64,000 bases of DNA from Streptomyces zingiberis. GTDB taxonomy: Bacteria; Actinomycetota; Actinomycetes; Streptomycetales; Streptomycetaceae. The stretch spans positions 248,001 to 312,000 of the forward strand of contig NZ_JAATEN010000003.1 in the NCBI RefSeq assembly GCF_012034935.1, in the 5' to 3' direction. The notes under the pieces were generated by a model that was not told where the DNA came from, searched no databases, and saw nothing but the letters and a program-made list of their open reading frames with translations. This document shows positions 25,592 through 34,756 of this stretch, piece by piece (positions within the stretch are counted from its first letter, which is position 1; every line of letters starts with the position of its first letter). Both the position numbers and the translations under genes were made by a program.

Positions 25592-28500
25592 TCACCGAAT
25601 TCTCACGAAGGCCGGCGGACCGCTGTCCCCGTAATGGGTCCAAGTGTAGTAGACCTCACCAGTGTTGATGTTCTTGACCACCCGCAGCGGACCGGCACCG
25701 CCGGTCCCCGGTGGAGGCGCGACCCTGTACTCGCGGTAGGGCGAGGTCGGACCGGACGCTCCGGGCAGATCACCGGCCCAGTTCTTGAACTTGGTCCCCC
25801 ACTTCGTCGCGGTGGGGCCGGTGGGCACGGTGCCCGCGTCGATATGCCCCAGGGCGTCGTTGAGAGCCCGCTCCTCAGCCGGCGGAAGCGAACCGGGACT
25901 GATCCACGGAACACAGGGACCGGAGCCCTGGCTCAACAGGAACGCTGCCTCCGCGCTACCCGACCGCAGATCGGCCGAAGCCGTCCGGTGGGCGACGGGC
26001 CTCGTCGCGCCCGGGTTCTCCCAGTCTCCCGCCTTCAAAGCGCGGCTGCTCTGCGCGGCGTTCTTCCTCGGGCACGAGCCGTTCATCCTCTTGAACGCCT
26101 TGATCTTGAGGGCATTCAGCGCGAGGCCGGAGAGGCAGGACGCCTTGAAATCCCTGAGGCACCGGTCGATCTCCTCCGCACCGACGTACCAGGAAATCAG
26201 GCGTTCCATGTAGGTGCTTTCCGTGCAGCTCATTCCTCCGGCCCCGTCGCCCGCACAGATCAGCACTGTCCCCGGCGTCAGATCGCCGTGCTCCATGTAC
26301 TTGTCGCGGTATTCGATGAAACGCTTGTGGATGAGGTCACGGAGTTCGTCGTCGGAAAGCGGCTTGCTAAGGCCATCGGCCTTCGCTTCCTTCCTCACCT
26401 GCTCCTTGAATTCCTCGATCAGCTTCTCAGCCGCGATCTTCCGGGCCTCGAACGAGGCCTTCGCGGCCGCTTCGGCGTCCTTGCCGGCGGAAGCGGCGGA
26501 GACTCCCGCCTGATACGCGGCGATGCTGGCCTGGCGGGCATAGCCGGACGCGATCGTCGCGGACCTCTGCGCCCGTTCCGCGGAGCGCGTCGCCGCCTGT
26601 GCGTCGTTGCGCGCGGCCGCGGCGGCGTCGCGGGCCTTCTTGGCGGACTCGGCGGCACGGTTGGCCGACTCGGCCGCCTGGTCGGCGGACTTGTCCGCCT
26701 GCTGGGCATGCTTGGACGCATTCTTCGCGGACTCCTGCGCCGCGTTCGCCCAGCTGACCGCTTCGGCGGCGTCCTTGCGCGCTTCCGCCGCGACGACCTG
26801 TGCCTCGGCGGCGTCCTTGTGGGCGAGCGCTGCCGACCGGTCGGCAGCGGCCAGGAGGATGTCGATCTCGGCGATGTGCGCGGCCGCGTTGGCGTCCCGC
26901 TGCTGCGCCTTGTACCGACCGATCTCCAGGAAGGCCCGAAGATACGACGGTGGTCCCGACAGAGCCGCCTGCGCCGCCGCCTTGACCTCGGGACCGCCGT
27001 TGGCCAGATCCTGGGCGACGGCCACGCGGTCGTCTTCCTCCCGGGCCTTGTGCTGCCCGGTGGCCAGGAACCGGTGCAGGTCCTCCGCGGTGCCGTCCAG
27101 TGCCTGGGAAGCCGCGGCCTTCACCCCCGGCCCGCCCTTGTCCATGATCTGCGCGACGGCCACGCGGTCGTCGTGTTCCTTGCCCGGGTAGGCGCGGGTG
27201 CGCAGGAATTCCCGGACCTCGTCGACCGGCTTGTCCAGCACGGCCAGGGCAGCCTCCTGCTGGGCGGGCTTGTCGGTGGTGGCGGCGATGTGCGCGACGC
27301 TGGCGCGGTCGTCCTGCGCCAGGGCCAGCTCCAGCCCCCCGCCGCGCACGAACGCGGTAACGTCCGCCCCGGTGCCCACGAGAGCCGTTTCGGCGGCTTC
27401 GCGGACCCAGGTTCCACCGCTCGTCATCAGGTTGACTGCAGCCTGCCTGCCCTTGGTGACCGTGACCTCGGGATCCGTCGCCGCGGCGGCTTCCTCCCAG
27501 AGTTTCCGAGTCTCGGTGTCGAGCTGCTGGATCCGCCCCGCCTCCCACCGCGCGGCGGCGACGCGCTCGTCGTATGCCCTCTTGGCCTCCTCGGCCGCCA
27601 GGACGTTCTCTTCCTCCTGCTCGGCCAGGCGTTCGGCGTCGGCGTCGCGGGCCAGCCGGGCCACGGTCTTGGCCTGGGTGGACGCTGCTTGCGCGCTGTT
27701 GGCGACCTCGGTGGCGGCGTTGGCCGCCGCGGTGGATTTCTTGGCGGCGTCCACGGCCTTGCCGGCCTCGTCGGCGGCCTTGTCCGCGGCCTCGGCCGCG
27801 GCCTCGGCATGATCCGCGGCATTGTTGGCGGCCGTGCGCGACTGCCGTGCGGCCGTGGCAGCCTGGTTGGCGTTGGACTGCGCCGCGTTTGCTGCGCGCG
27901 TGGCCTGACCGGCCAGGCGCCTGGCCCGGGCCGCCGCCGCTTCGGCCTCCTCCACCCTGGCTCCGGCTTGACCCGCCCAGCGGCCGGCCTCGGCCGCCGC
28001 TGCGGCGGCGGCCGCGGCGTTGGCACCCGCGCTGGCGGCCGCACCGGCTGCCTTTGCCGCGTTCTCGGCCGCCAGACCGGCCTTGTCGGCGGCGTCCGCC
28101 GCCTTCCGCGCCCCCTTTGCGGCATTCCTCGCGTTCTCGGCTGCTTCCCGGGCCTGCTTCGCCCGGGTGGCGTCACCGGCCGCCGCGGCGGCCGCGGACC
28201 GTGCCGAGGAAGCCGCGCTCCCGGCCCGGCTGGCCGCGAAGGCCGCCTGCGCTGCGGCCGTGGCGGCCACCCGCGCCGCCCGGTTCGCCCCCGCGGCGGC
28301 GGACACCGCCGTACGGGCCGACTGCGCCGCCCGGTCGGCCGCGGCCGCGGCCCGCGACGCGGCCGCCGCGGCCTTCCCGGCCGAGGACTTGGCCGCCTCC
28401 GCCTCTCGGGCCGCGACCTGTGCCGCCTCCTTCGCCCGCTGCGTGGCCCGCTGTGCCTTGGCCGCCTCCTCCTTGGCCTTCTCGGTCAACTCCGTGGCCT

Positions 28501-29224
28501 GCTTTTGGGCGCGGTCGGCGAGCTTGGCCAGCTGCGAGACGGTGAGGGTCTCCTGGTCCCGTGCGGACGCGACCTGCCACCCGTGGTCCAAGAACTCCTG
28601 GACGTCCTCCGGGGTCCCGTCCAGCGCCTGCTGGGCGAGCTTCTTGACGTTCGGCCCGCCCGCCGTCATCAACTGGGCGACCTGCACCCGGTTGTCGACT
28701 TCGCGCGCCTCGAACTGGCCCTCGGTGATGAACCGGCGCCAGTCGTCGGACGAGCCGTCCAGCGCCTCGTTCGCGGCCTCCTGCACGCCCGGTCCGCCGG
28801 CGGCCATGATCTGCGTCACCTCGACGCGCAGATCGTCGTCGTACGGGCCGACGAGCCCTCCGTCGAGGAACGCCTTCAGCTCCTCGACACCGCCATCCAG
28901 CGCGGTGTCGGCCGCCTCACGGACGCCCGGCCCACCCATCGCCATGATCTGGGCCACCTGGACGCGGAGATCGTGTTCCCAGATGACCGGCAGATCCTCG
29001 GTCATGAAGGTCTGGACGTTCTCGTCCGACCCCATCAGGGCGGCCTCGGCCGCCCTCCGTACGCCCGGGCCACCGTACTTCCACACCTCGACGAGGTCCG
29101 ACCGGTCGTACTCCGGTGGCTCCTCCGCCGCGGCGGGCCGTAAGTCCAGGCCCACCACCATCACCAAGGCCAGCAGCGTCGCCACGACACCGCGCAGGCC
29201 CGGCAGTCGGGATCTCCTCAGCAA
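25592..29224 (-). CDS. secreted ALF-repeat polymorphic toxin with C-terminal RNase (barnase/RNase Sa) domain
   Basis: 1210 residues. A signal peptide (basic start, GVVATLLALVMVVGLDL, cleavage near AAA-EE) is followed by four ALF helical repeats (about 40-215, e.g. VAQIMAMGGPGVREAADTAL), a ~370-residue alanine-rich coiled coil, a second block of four ALF repeats (~600-800), another coiled coil and a pretoxin region with cysteines. The last ~95 residues match microbial RNase Sa: LPPAEERALNDALGHI, then SPYREYRV, PLRVVKN and YYTWTHYG, keeping the catalytic Glu1165, Arg1181 and His1197. The TTG start has AAGGAGG 7 nt upstream. The product is presumably exported and releases an RNA-cleaving toxin into rivals. 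The coupled barstar gene protects the producer. Confidence 0.88.
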   Translation of the reverse strand: MLRRSRLPGLRGVVATLLALVMVVGLDLRPAAAEEPPEYDRSDLVEVWKYGGPGVRRAAEAALMGSDENVQTFMTEDLPVIWEHDLRVQVAQIMAMGGPGVREAADTALDGGVEELKAFLDGGLVGPYDDDLRVEVTQIMAAGGPGVQEAANEALDGSSDDWRRFITEGQFEAREVDNRVQVAQLMTAGGPNVKKLAQQALDGTPEDVQEFLDHGWQVASARDQETLTVSQLAKLADRAQKQATELTEKAKEEAAKAQRATQRAKEAAQVAAREAEAAKSSAGKAAAAASRAAAAADRAAQSARTAVSAAAGANRAARVAATAAAQAAFAASRAGSAASSARSAAAAAAGDATRAKQAREAAENARNAAKGARKAADAADKAGLAAENAAKAAGAAASAGANAAAAAAAAAEAGRWAGQAGARVEEAEAAAARARRLAGQATRAANAAQSNANQAATAARQSRTAANNAADHAEAAAEAADKAADEAGKAVDAAKKSTAAANAATEVANSAQAASTQAKTVARLARDADAERLAEQEEENVLAAEEAKRAYDERVAAARWEAGRIQQLDTETRKLWEEAAAATDPEVTVTKGRQAAVNLMTSGGTWVREAAETALVGTGADVTAFVRGGGLELALAQDDRASVAHIAATTDKPAQQEAALAVLDKPVDEVREFLRTRAYPGKEHDDRVAVAQIMDKGGPGVKAAASQALDGTAEDLHRFLATGQHKAREEDDRVAVAQDLANGGPEVKAAAQAALSGPPSYLRAFLEIGRYKAQQRDANAAAHIAEIDILLAAADRSAALAHKDAAEAQVVAAEARKDAAEAVSWANAAQESAKNASKHAQQADKSADQAAESANRAAESAKKARDAAAAARNDAQAATRSAERAQRSATIASGYARQASIAAYQAGVSAASAGKDAEAAAKASFEARKIAAEKLIEEFKEQVRKEAKADGLSKPLSDDELRDLIHKRFIEYRDKYMEHGDLTPGTVLICAGDGAGGMSCTESTYMERLISWYVGAEEIDRCLRDFKASCLSGLALNALKIKAFKRMNGSCPRKNAAQSSRALKAGDWENPGATRPVAHRTASADLRSGSAEAAFLLSQGSGPCVPWISPGSLPPAEERALNDALGHIDAGTVPTGPTATKWGTKFKNWAGDLPGASGPTSPYREYRVAPPPGTGGAGPLRVVKNINTGEVYYTWTHYGDSGPPAFVRIR

Positions 29225-29290
29225 CGCCCGGCCTCCTTACCGCCACGCGCGGACGCGCGTACCGCTGCCACCATCGCGGTGCGGTTCCGA

Positions 29291-31420
29291 CTACTTCTCA
29301 GCACAGTTGGCTTCCCTCCAGCGGAGAAACGCGTCCGGACGGTTGGTGATGACGCCGTCGACGTCCCAGGCCGTCGCGTCCTTCCATTCGCTTTCGCTGT
29401 CGATGGTCCAGACGAAGACCTGGACTCCGGCCGACTTGAGTTGCTTCACTGCGGCGCTCCGTGCCGCGAGGCCGCTGGATTTCACGGCGTATCCGCTGAG
29501 CGAGAACGCGCGGGCCGTCGCGACGGGGTTCGCATCGAGTTGCGACCTCAGCAGCGCGACCTCGGTCCTGTGCGGTGACGCTGCCGCGTCTCGGACGATG
29601 TTCTCGTCGAAGGACTGGAGCAGGGTGCGCTCGGTCATTCCGGCCTCGGCGACGTGCTCCAGTGCGCGGTCGACGGCCTCGGTCGGCTGTGGGCCTTTGA
29701 TCTCGAGGAGGAGCCGGGCAGGCCTGTCCTTGAGCGCGGTCAGCGCCTGTTCCAGGGTGGGGACCCGGCCGCCGCCGTCCACGGTCAGCCGGGATATCTC
29801 CTCGGCGGTCAGTTCGTCGACGCGGCCCGTGCCATTGGTAGTCCTGTCGACAGTCGCGTCGTGTAGGACGACCGCCTGGCCGTCCTTGGAGAACCGCACA
29901 TCGGTCTCGACCCAGTCCGCGCCGCCGTCGGCTGCAGCTTCCAGCGAGGCGATGGTGTTCTCCGGAGCGATTTCCGGTGCGCCGCGGTGCCCGATGGCAT
30001 AGGTGTCGGCGCAGTACACCGCAGAGGTCTGCTCCGAGATGCGGAGGTCGTCGACGTCGCCGGTGGCGTTTTCCCGAAAGGAGCCCTTGTAGAAGAGCCG
30101 GCCGATCTGAAGTGCGCTGTTGGCCCGCCACGGGGTCGTGAACTCGACGGCAGGCTGCGCCTCGCCGTTCACGAACAGCTGCACCGTCTTCGCCGAGGCG
30201 TCGTACTCCCCTGCCAGATGCGTCCACACGCCGGTCTCCGCGGCGGCCGAACTCAGCGAACGCACGATCGCCGTGTCGTCGGTGTCCTTCACATGGCGGT
30301 TGAACACCCACTTGTCGAAAGACTTCGAGTAGTACAGCTGGAAACCGCTGGCCCGATCGCCGGCCTGCGACACGAACGTGTAGTTCCCGTCCTTGTCGTC
30401 CAGCTTCACCCACGCCGACACCGAGAACGACTTCGTCGTATCCACCACCGCACCCGCCGTCGCCGCGTACCCCGACGAACCCTCCAGCCTCAGCGCCGTA
30501 CCCGTCTTGCCCGCCACACCGAGCCGCGCACCGCGCCCGGCCACCGACGCGGCCATCCCGGCGCCCGGGCCCCCGCGGGCATGCGTCTCCCCCGCGCTCT
30601 CGTCCAGCGGGAACGACGCCAACTCCTGCAAGTGCGACGGAAGGTCACCATCGGCCATCGAGGCGGCGTCGGCGTCCGTCACCGCAGACTGCACGACCCG
30701 CACCTCGTCGAGACCCCCGGCCGCGTACTCCTGCCAGGCGCCGTGCCAGCGCAGTCTCCCCAACTGCAGAGCGCCGGAAGCCCGCCACGGAGTCGTGAAC
30801 TCCGCCGACTCCTGGAGCCGACCGTTCACGTTCAGCGACACCGACTTCTTGTCGGCATCGTAGGAGCCGGTCAGATGCGTCCACACGCCCGGCTGCGCGG
30901 TGGCGTTACTCTTCGCGCGGACGATCACCGGGCTGTCGCTGTCCGCAGCGTGCCGGTTGAACACCCACTTGTCGTAGTGCTTCGAGTAGTAGAGCTGGAA
31001 ACCGCTGGCCCGATCGCCGGCCTGCGACACGAACGTGTAATTGCCGTCCTTGTCGTCCAGCTTCACCCACGCCGACACCGAGAACGACTTCGTCGTGTCC
31101 ACCACCGGACCCGCCGTCGCCGCATACCCCGACGAACCCTCCAGCCTCAGCGCGGAACCCTTCCTGCCGACCGCCCCGAACTGTGCCCCACCGGCCACCG
31201 CGGCGGCGAACTCCTCCGCCTCACCGCCCAGCACACGACGCGAACCGGCACCCTCGTCGAGGGTGAAGGCGGCCTTCTCGGTGAGGGATGTTCTCTCGAC
31301 CGCGTCTGCCCGCGGATCAGGTGCCGCCTCGACCGCGCGGCTCGTTGCGGCTGCCCCCGTGGCTACTAACAACGCTGTCAGCACCGTTAACGGCAGCGCT
31401 AATACGCCCCGATGTTTCAT
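29291..31420 (-). CDS. secreted glycerophosphodiester phosphodiesterase with two LamG domains
   Basis: 709 residues. A signal peptide (MKHRGVLALPLTVLTALLVA) leads to two LamG/concanavalin-like domains (about 50-235 and 265-450; each with KSFSVSAWVKLDDKDGNYTF and ASGFQLYYSK) and then a GDPD domain: IGHRGAPEIAPENT with His478, VETDVRFSKDGQAVVLHD, the metal ligands, LLLEIKGPQP and VFVWTIDSESEW. GDPD enzymes hydrolyse glycerophosphodiesters to glycerol-3-phosphate; here it acts outside the cell, on teichoic-acid-like or lipid-derived substrates. ATG 31420 is preceded by GAGG 9 nt upstream; other in-frame ATGs exist to 31450. It is 66 bp upstream of the toxin gene on the same strand. The LamG domains are near-duplicates of those in the next gene. 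Confidence 0.87.
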   Translation of the reverse strand: MKHRGVLALPLTVLTALLVATGAAATSRAVEAAPDPRADAVERTSLTEKAAFTLDEGAGSRRVLGGEAEEFAAAVAGGAQFGAVGRKGSALRLEGSSGYAATAGPVVDTTKSFSVSAWVKLDDKDGNYTFVSQAGDRASGFQLYYSKHYDKWVFNRHAADSDSPVIVRAKSNATAQPGVWTHLTGSYDADKKSVSLNVNGRLQESAEFTTPWRASGALQLGRLRWHGAWQEYAAGGLDEVRVVQSAVTDADAASMADGDLPSHLQELASFPLDESAGETHARGGPGAGMAASVAGRGARLGVAGKTGTALRLEGSSGYAATAGAVVDTTKSFSVSAWVKLDDKDGNYTFVSQAGDRASGFQLYYSKSFDKWVFNRHVKDTDDTAIVRSLSSAAAETGVWTHLAGEYDASAKTVQLFVNGEAQPAVEFTTPWRANSALQIGRLFYKGSFRENATGDVDDLRISEQTSAVYCADTYAIGHRGAPEIAPENTIASLEAAADGGADWVETDVRFSKDGQAVVLHDATVDRTTNGTGRVDELTAEEISRLTVDGGGRVPTLEQALTALKDRPARLLLEIKGPQPTEAVDRALEHVAEAGMTERTLLQSFDENIVRDAAASPHRTEVALLRSQLDANPVATARAFSLSGYAVKSSGLAARSAAVKQLKSAGVQVFVWTIDSESEWKDATAWDVDGVITNRPDAFLRWREANCAEK

Positions 31421-32860
31421 TTTCCGCATCCTCGTCATGAGCGTGAGCACGCAGGAGGCAGAGCTCCGGTGCGCGCGAGAACAGCGGCCCGGTCCCAGCA
31501 GGACCTGCCAGGCCGGGCCGCCGAAAGAGAAGTGATCCCGGGACGGCTACTTCCCGAAGGCGATCCCGCCGTTGAAGATCTGGTCGGTGCCCACGGCGCT
31601 GTCCCAGACCTGGACGTTGTCGATGGTTCCGGGGACGTTCTCCTGGAAGGAGCCCTTGTAGAAGAGCCGGCCGATCTGAAGTGCGCTGTTGGCCCGCCAC
31701 GGGGTCGTGAACTCGGCGGCCGTCTGCGAGTTGCCGTTCACGAACAACTGCACCGTCTTCGCCGACGCGTCGTACACCCCGGCCAAATGCGTCCACACCC
31801 CGGCCTCCGCCGCACCCGAACTCAACGAACGCGCGATCGCCGTGTCGTCGGTGTCCTTCACATGGCGGTTGAACACCCACTTGTCGAAGGACTTCGAGTA
31901 GTACAACTGGAAACCGCTGGCCCGATCGCCGGCCTGCGACACGAACGTGTAATTGCCGTCCTTGTCGTCCAGCTTCACCCACGCCGACACCGAGAACGAC
32001 TTCGTCGTGTCCACCACCGGACCCGCCGTCGCCGCATACCCCGCCCCGTCCAGCTTCAGGGCCGTGCCGACCCTGCCCGCCACGCCGAGCCGTGCGCCGC
32101 TTCCAGTCACCGACGCGACCATCCCGGCGCCCAGCCCGCCTCGGGCGTGGGTCTCCCCCGCGCTCTCGTCCAGAGGGAACGACGCCAACTCCTGCAAGTG
32201 CGCGGGAAGCTGAGCGCTCTCCCCGGCCGCGGCGTCGGCCTGCGTCATCGCCGACTGCACTACCCGCACCTCGTCGAGGCTCGCGGCCGCATGCTCCTGC
32301 CAGACACCGCGCCACCGCAACCGCCCCAACTGCAGAGCGCCGGAAGCCCGCCACGGGGTGGTGAACTCGGCGGCAGGCTGCGCTTTGCCGTTCACGAACA
32401 ACTGCACCGTCTTCGCCGAGGCGTCGTACACCCCGGCCAGATGCGTCCACACGCCGGTCTCCACGGCGGCCGAACTCAGCGAACGCACGATCGCCGTGTC
32501 GTCGGTGTCCTTCACATGGCGGTTGAACACCCACTTGTCGAAAGACTTCGAGTAGTAGAGCTGGAAACCGCTGGCGCGCGAGCCGGCCTGGGACAGGAGG
32601 GTGTAGTTCCCGTCCTTGTTCTCCAGCTTCACCCACGCCGACACGGAGAACGACTTCGTCGTGTCCACCACCGGACCCGCCGTCGCCGCATACCCCGACG
32701 AACCGTCCAGCCTCAGCGCGGAACCCTTCCTGCCGCCCGCCCCGAACTGTGCCCCACCGGCCACCGCGGCGGCGAACTCCTCCGCCTCACCGCCCAGCAC
32801 ACGACGCGAACCGGCACCCTCGTCGAGAGTGAAACGGGCCTTGCCCGTGAAGGTACTGCC
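29990..32860 (-). repeat. four near-identical LamG DNA units in two adjacent genes
   Basis: Stretches of tens to over a hundred bases recur almost unchanged at about 30080-30480, 30770-31260, 31640-32050 and 32330-32830. For example, ACCCACGCCGACACCGAGAA recurs in three of the units, and AGCCGGCCGATCTGAAGTGC occurs in two. The units code for LamG domains in both flanking proteins. Identity at silent positions indicates recent duplication or gene conversion. Confidence 0.85.
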
Positions 32861-34003
32861 GCTCAGCCAGGAGGCGATGTTGTCGACGCGCGCTGCGGTG
32901 GCGTCGGCGCCCTGGCCCGACTGCCCCAGGCAGCCGGCGTGGTCGGCCCGGCTCTGCACTCCGCTGATCAGTCCGTTGACGTCGAGTACCGGGCCGCCGG
33001 CGTCGCCCTTGCAGATCCGGCCCCCTGCCAGCTTCACGGCCGTGGCCGTGCTCGCAGCCTGCGTCACGTCACTGCTGTGCGGGGTGCCCGGCACCCAGGC
33101 GCTGCCGGTCCGGCCGTACCCGGCGGCGACGAGCTCGGCACCGTCGGCAGGCGCGGTCGCCACCACGGCAGCGGGCTCGATGCCGGCGACCGGGGCGGAC
33201 AGCCGTGCCAGCACTAGGTCCCGGTCGTCGCGCGGGACGAGATGGTTGACCCGTATCGGGGCCTTCCCGGCGAAGGAGACCGTGGTGCCCCGCGCTGGCG
33301 CACCCACCGCTACCGGCTTGGTCGGATCCTCGGTGAAGCAGCTCGCCGCCGTCAGCACCCAGGTCCTGTCGACGAGCGCGCCGCTGCAGTTCCGGCCGCC
33401 CGCGTAACCCGGCTTGCCAATGGTGACCCGCGCCAGCCACGGGCGTGCGGCATCACCGCTCAGGACCGCCCCGGGCTTGTCCTTGCCCACGCTGAGTTCC
33501 AGAAGGGTCGACTGGAGCTCCGGGTCGAGCCCTTCGCCCAGTGCCTTCCAGCTCCCCGGTTCGAGGTCGACCTCCTCCACCTCGGACTCGTTGGTCCTGG
33601 GGTCCTCCGTGCGCACCGTCGCCATGACGTCGTCGCGAGCGTCGGACTTCGCCAGATAGGTCCGCTCGATCTCCATGGTCAGATAGCCCACCGGGCCGGA
33701 GACCGCGAAGCAGACGTTGCCGCTCGCCCGGCTGTTGATCCGCACCAGGTCATCGCCGCCTGACGTACAGTCGGCCACCTGGATGTTCCCGTCGCCCGAG
33801 ATGAGCTTCAGCCCCTTCTCATCCACAAGTTCGTCCCTGTCGGGATAGGCGAAGTCCTCCACCAAGGTGTCCAGTCCGTCACCCGGCTCCGCCCACGAGA
33901 CCTGGGCCATCGGCCCAACGCCCCAGGCTGTCACCGCGGTCATCGCGGTGATCGTCGCCAGCACCGCGGACGTCGACCGTCCGAGCGTGCCACGCAGTCC
34001 CAT
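31547..34003 (-). CDS. secreted trypsin-fold (inactive) protein with two LamG domains
   Basis: 818 residues. A signal-like hydrophobic start (LATITAMTAVTAW) is followed by a ~120-residue N-terminal region, a chymotrypsin-fold domain (about 180-370) and two LamG domains. The trypsin signatures are present but altered: the normal LTAAHC is LTAASC (Ser221 in place of the catalytic His), Asp262 is kept in RDLVLARL, and GDSGGP is GDAGGP (Ala335 in place of the nucleophile Ser). It should therefore not cleave peptides. Cysteines and GYGRTGSAWVPG are otherwise conserved, so the fold is probably used for binding. The protein ends shortly after the second LamG domain with no effector domain. ATG 34003 is chosen; the frame is open to 34039. 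Confidence 0.82.
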   Translation of the reverse strand: MGLRGTLGRSTSAVLATITAMTAVTAWGVGPMAQVSWAEPGDGLDTLVEDFAYPDRDELVDEKGLKLISGDGNIQVADCTSGGDDLVRINSRASGNVCFAVSGPVGYLTMEIERTYLAKSDARDDVMATVRTEDPRTNESEVEEVDLEPGSWKALGEGLDPELQSTLLELSVGKDKPGAVLSGDAARPWLARVTIGKPGYAGGRNCSGALVDRTWVLTAASCFTEDPTKPVAVGAPARGTTVSFAGKAPIRVNHLVPRDDRDLVLARLSAPVAGIEPAAVVATAPADGAELVAAGYGRTGSAWVPGTPHSSDVTQAASTATAVKLAGGRICKGDAGGPVLDVNGLISGVQSRADHAGCLGQSGQGADATAARVDNIASWLSGSTFTGKARFTLDEGAGSRRVLGGEAEEFAAAVAGGAQFGAGGRKGSALRLDGSSGYAATAGPVVDTTKSFSVSAWVKLENKDGNYTLLSQAGSRASGFQLYYSKSFDKWVFNRHVKDTDDTAIVRSLSSAAVETGVWTHLAGVYDASAKTVQLFVNGKAQPAAEFTTPWRASGALQLGRLRWRGVWQEHAAASLDEVRVVQSAMTQADAAAGESAQLPAHLQELASFPLDESAGETHARGGLGAGMVASVTGSGARLGVAGRVGTALKLDGAGYAATAGPVVDTTKSFSVSAWVKLDDKDGNYTFVSQAGDRASGFQLYYSKSFDKWVFNRHVKDTDDTAIARSLSSGAAEAGVWTHLAGVYDASAKTVQLFVNGNSQTAAEFTTPWRANSALQIGRLFYKGSFQENVPGTIDNVQVWDSAVGTDQIFNGGIAFGK

Positions 34004-34353
34004 TAGAAGAATTCCCCCCCACACATGAACATTTATCAATCAGGCATGCCACGTGCCGAAACGTTCCGGCATCCCTCATCCAAGCGTGCGTCGCGGCGAG
34101 TCAGACCGAACGACCCCAGGGCCGCGCACCCTCTCGGGATGATCTCTGCGCAGCCGATTCATCTTCACGCTGCATACGCATTTTTCACAGGCACATCACA
34201 GCCAATCTGACGTCTCATTGACCAAAACGCTTATCTACAGGTTGAGTTGTGCCGCATGGTCACGCACGCGGCGGCACGGCAACACTTGCCCCGGGGCCCC
34301 GGTTCCGGCCCGCGCGCCACGGGGTCTTCAGCCGCCTGCTCAAGGCGCGGCGG
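34004..34353. other. AT-richer gap between the trypsin-LamG gene and the barstar relic
   Basis: No intact gene is visible in these 350 bp. The central part (34020-34240) is clearly less GC-rich than the chromosome, with TTTTTCACAGG and ATTGACCAAAACGC, fitting a promoter region for the minus-strand operon, but I cannot pick a single -10/-35 pair. Confidence 0.4.
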
Positions 34354-34756
34354 TCAGCTGTCGATGAACACGCGGAGTCTCGTGGGTCGGCCCACGGTCG
34401 CGTGCCCGTCTGCGAGGGGCTCCGCCACGTCCCCCCAGCACGCCCACGGCTGCCCGGAAGTCCTCGGGACTCACCTCGGCGAACGAGGCCGCGCCCGGCC
34501 GGAGGATGAGGAACCCGGCAGCGCTCCAGCGCATGGATGCTCTCCCACAGCGAATCGGCGAAGGCATCGCAACCGCAGGACCCACCACGACGGGCGGGTC
34601 GAGTGAAAGCGTCCACCTGACGGCGCCGAAGAGCCCCTCGTCCCGCTCGCCCTTCCGTGGACAGCCGGAAAAGGAGGCACTCTTGGGCCGCGGCGGCCCG
34701 CACGGCCTCGTGGGCCTCTTCCGGCCGTATGGCCGTCACCCGACTGCCAGCTTCAT
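34354..34756 (-). pseudogene. barstar-like immunity gene, broken by several frameshifts
   Basis: Read on the minus strand, fragments in all three frames line up in order with the intact barstar-like protein at 25184-25585. They are TAIRPEEAHEAVRAAAAQE; then LFGAVRWTLSLDPPVVVG in a second frame; then CDAFADSLWESIHALE back in the first; then FLILRPGAASFAEVSPEDF; then HATVGRPTRLRVFID before a TGA at 34354-34356. At least four frame changes separate them, so the gene is dead. The start codon would be ATG 34756. It lies upstream of the trypsin-LamG gene on the same strand, and marks a lost toxin/immunity pair or a duplicated and decayed copy. Confidence 0.8.

Noticed and set aside
25097..29143. 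1348-codon plus-strand open frame
   Set aside because: It is the mirror of the toxin gene's alanine-rich coiled coil; the minus strand has signal peptide, repeats and RNase motifs, while the plus frame reads as Gly/Arg/Leu low complexity.
34247..34606. plus-strand open frames over the barstar relic
   Set aside because: They are mirror frames; the ordered similarity to the intact barstar-like protein is on the minus strand.
24117..34756. integrative element or insertion sequence borders around the toxin island
   Set aside because: No integrase, transposase, tRNA gene or flanking direct repeat was seen within the window.
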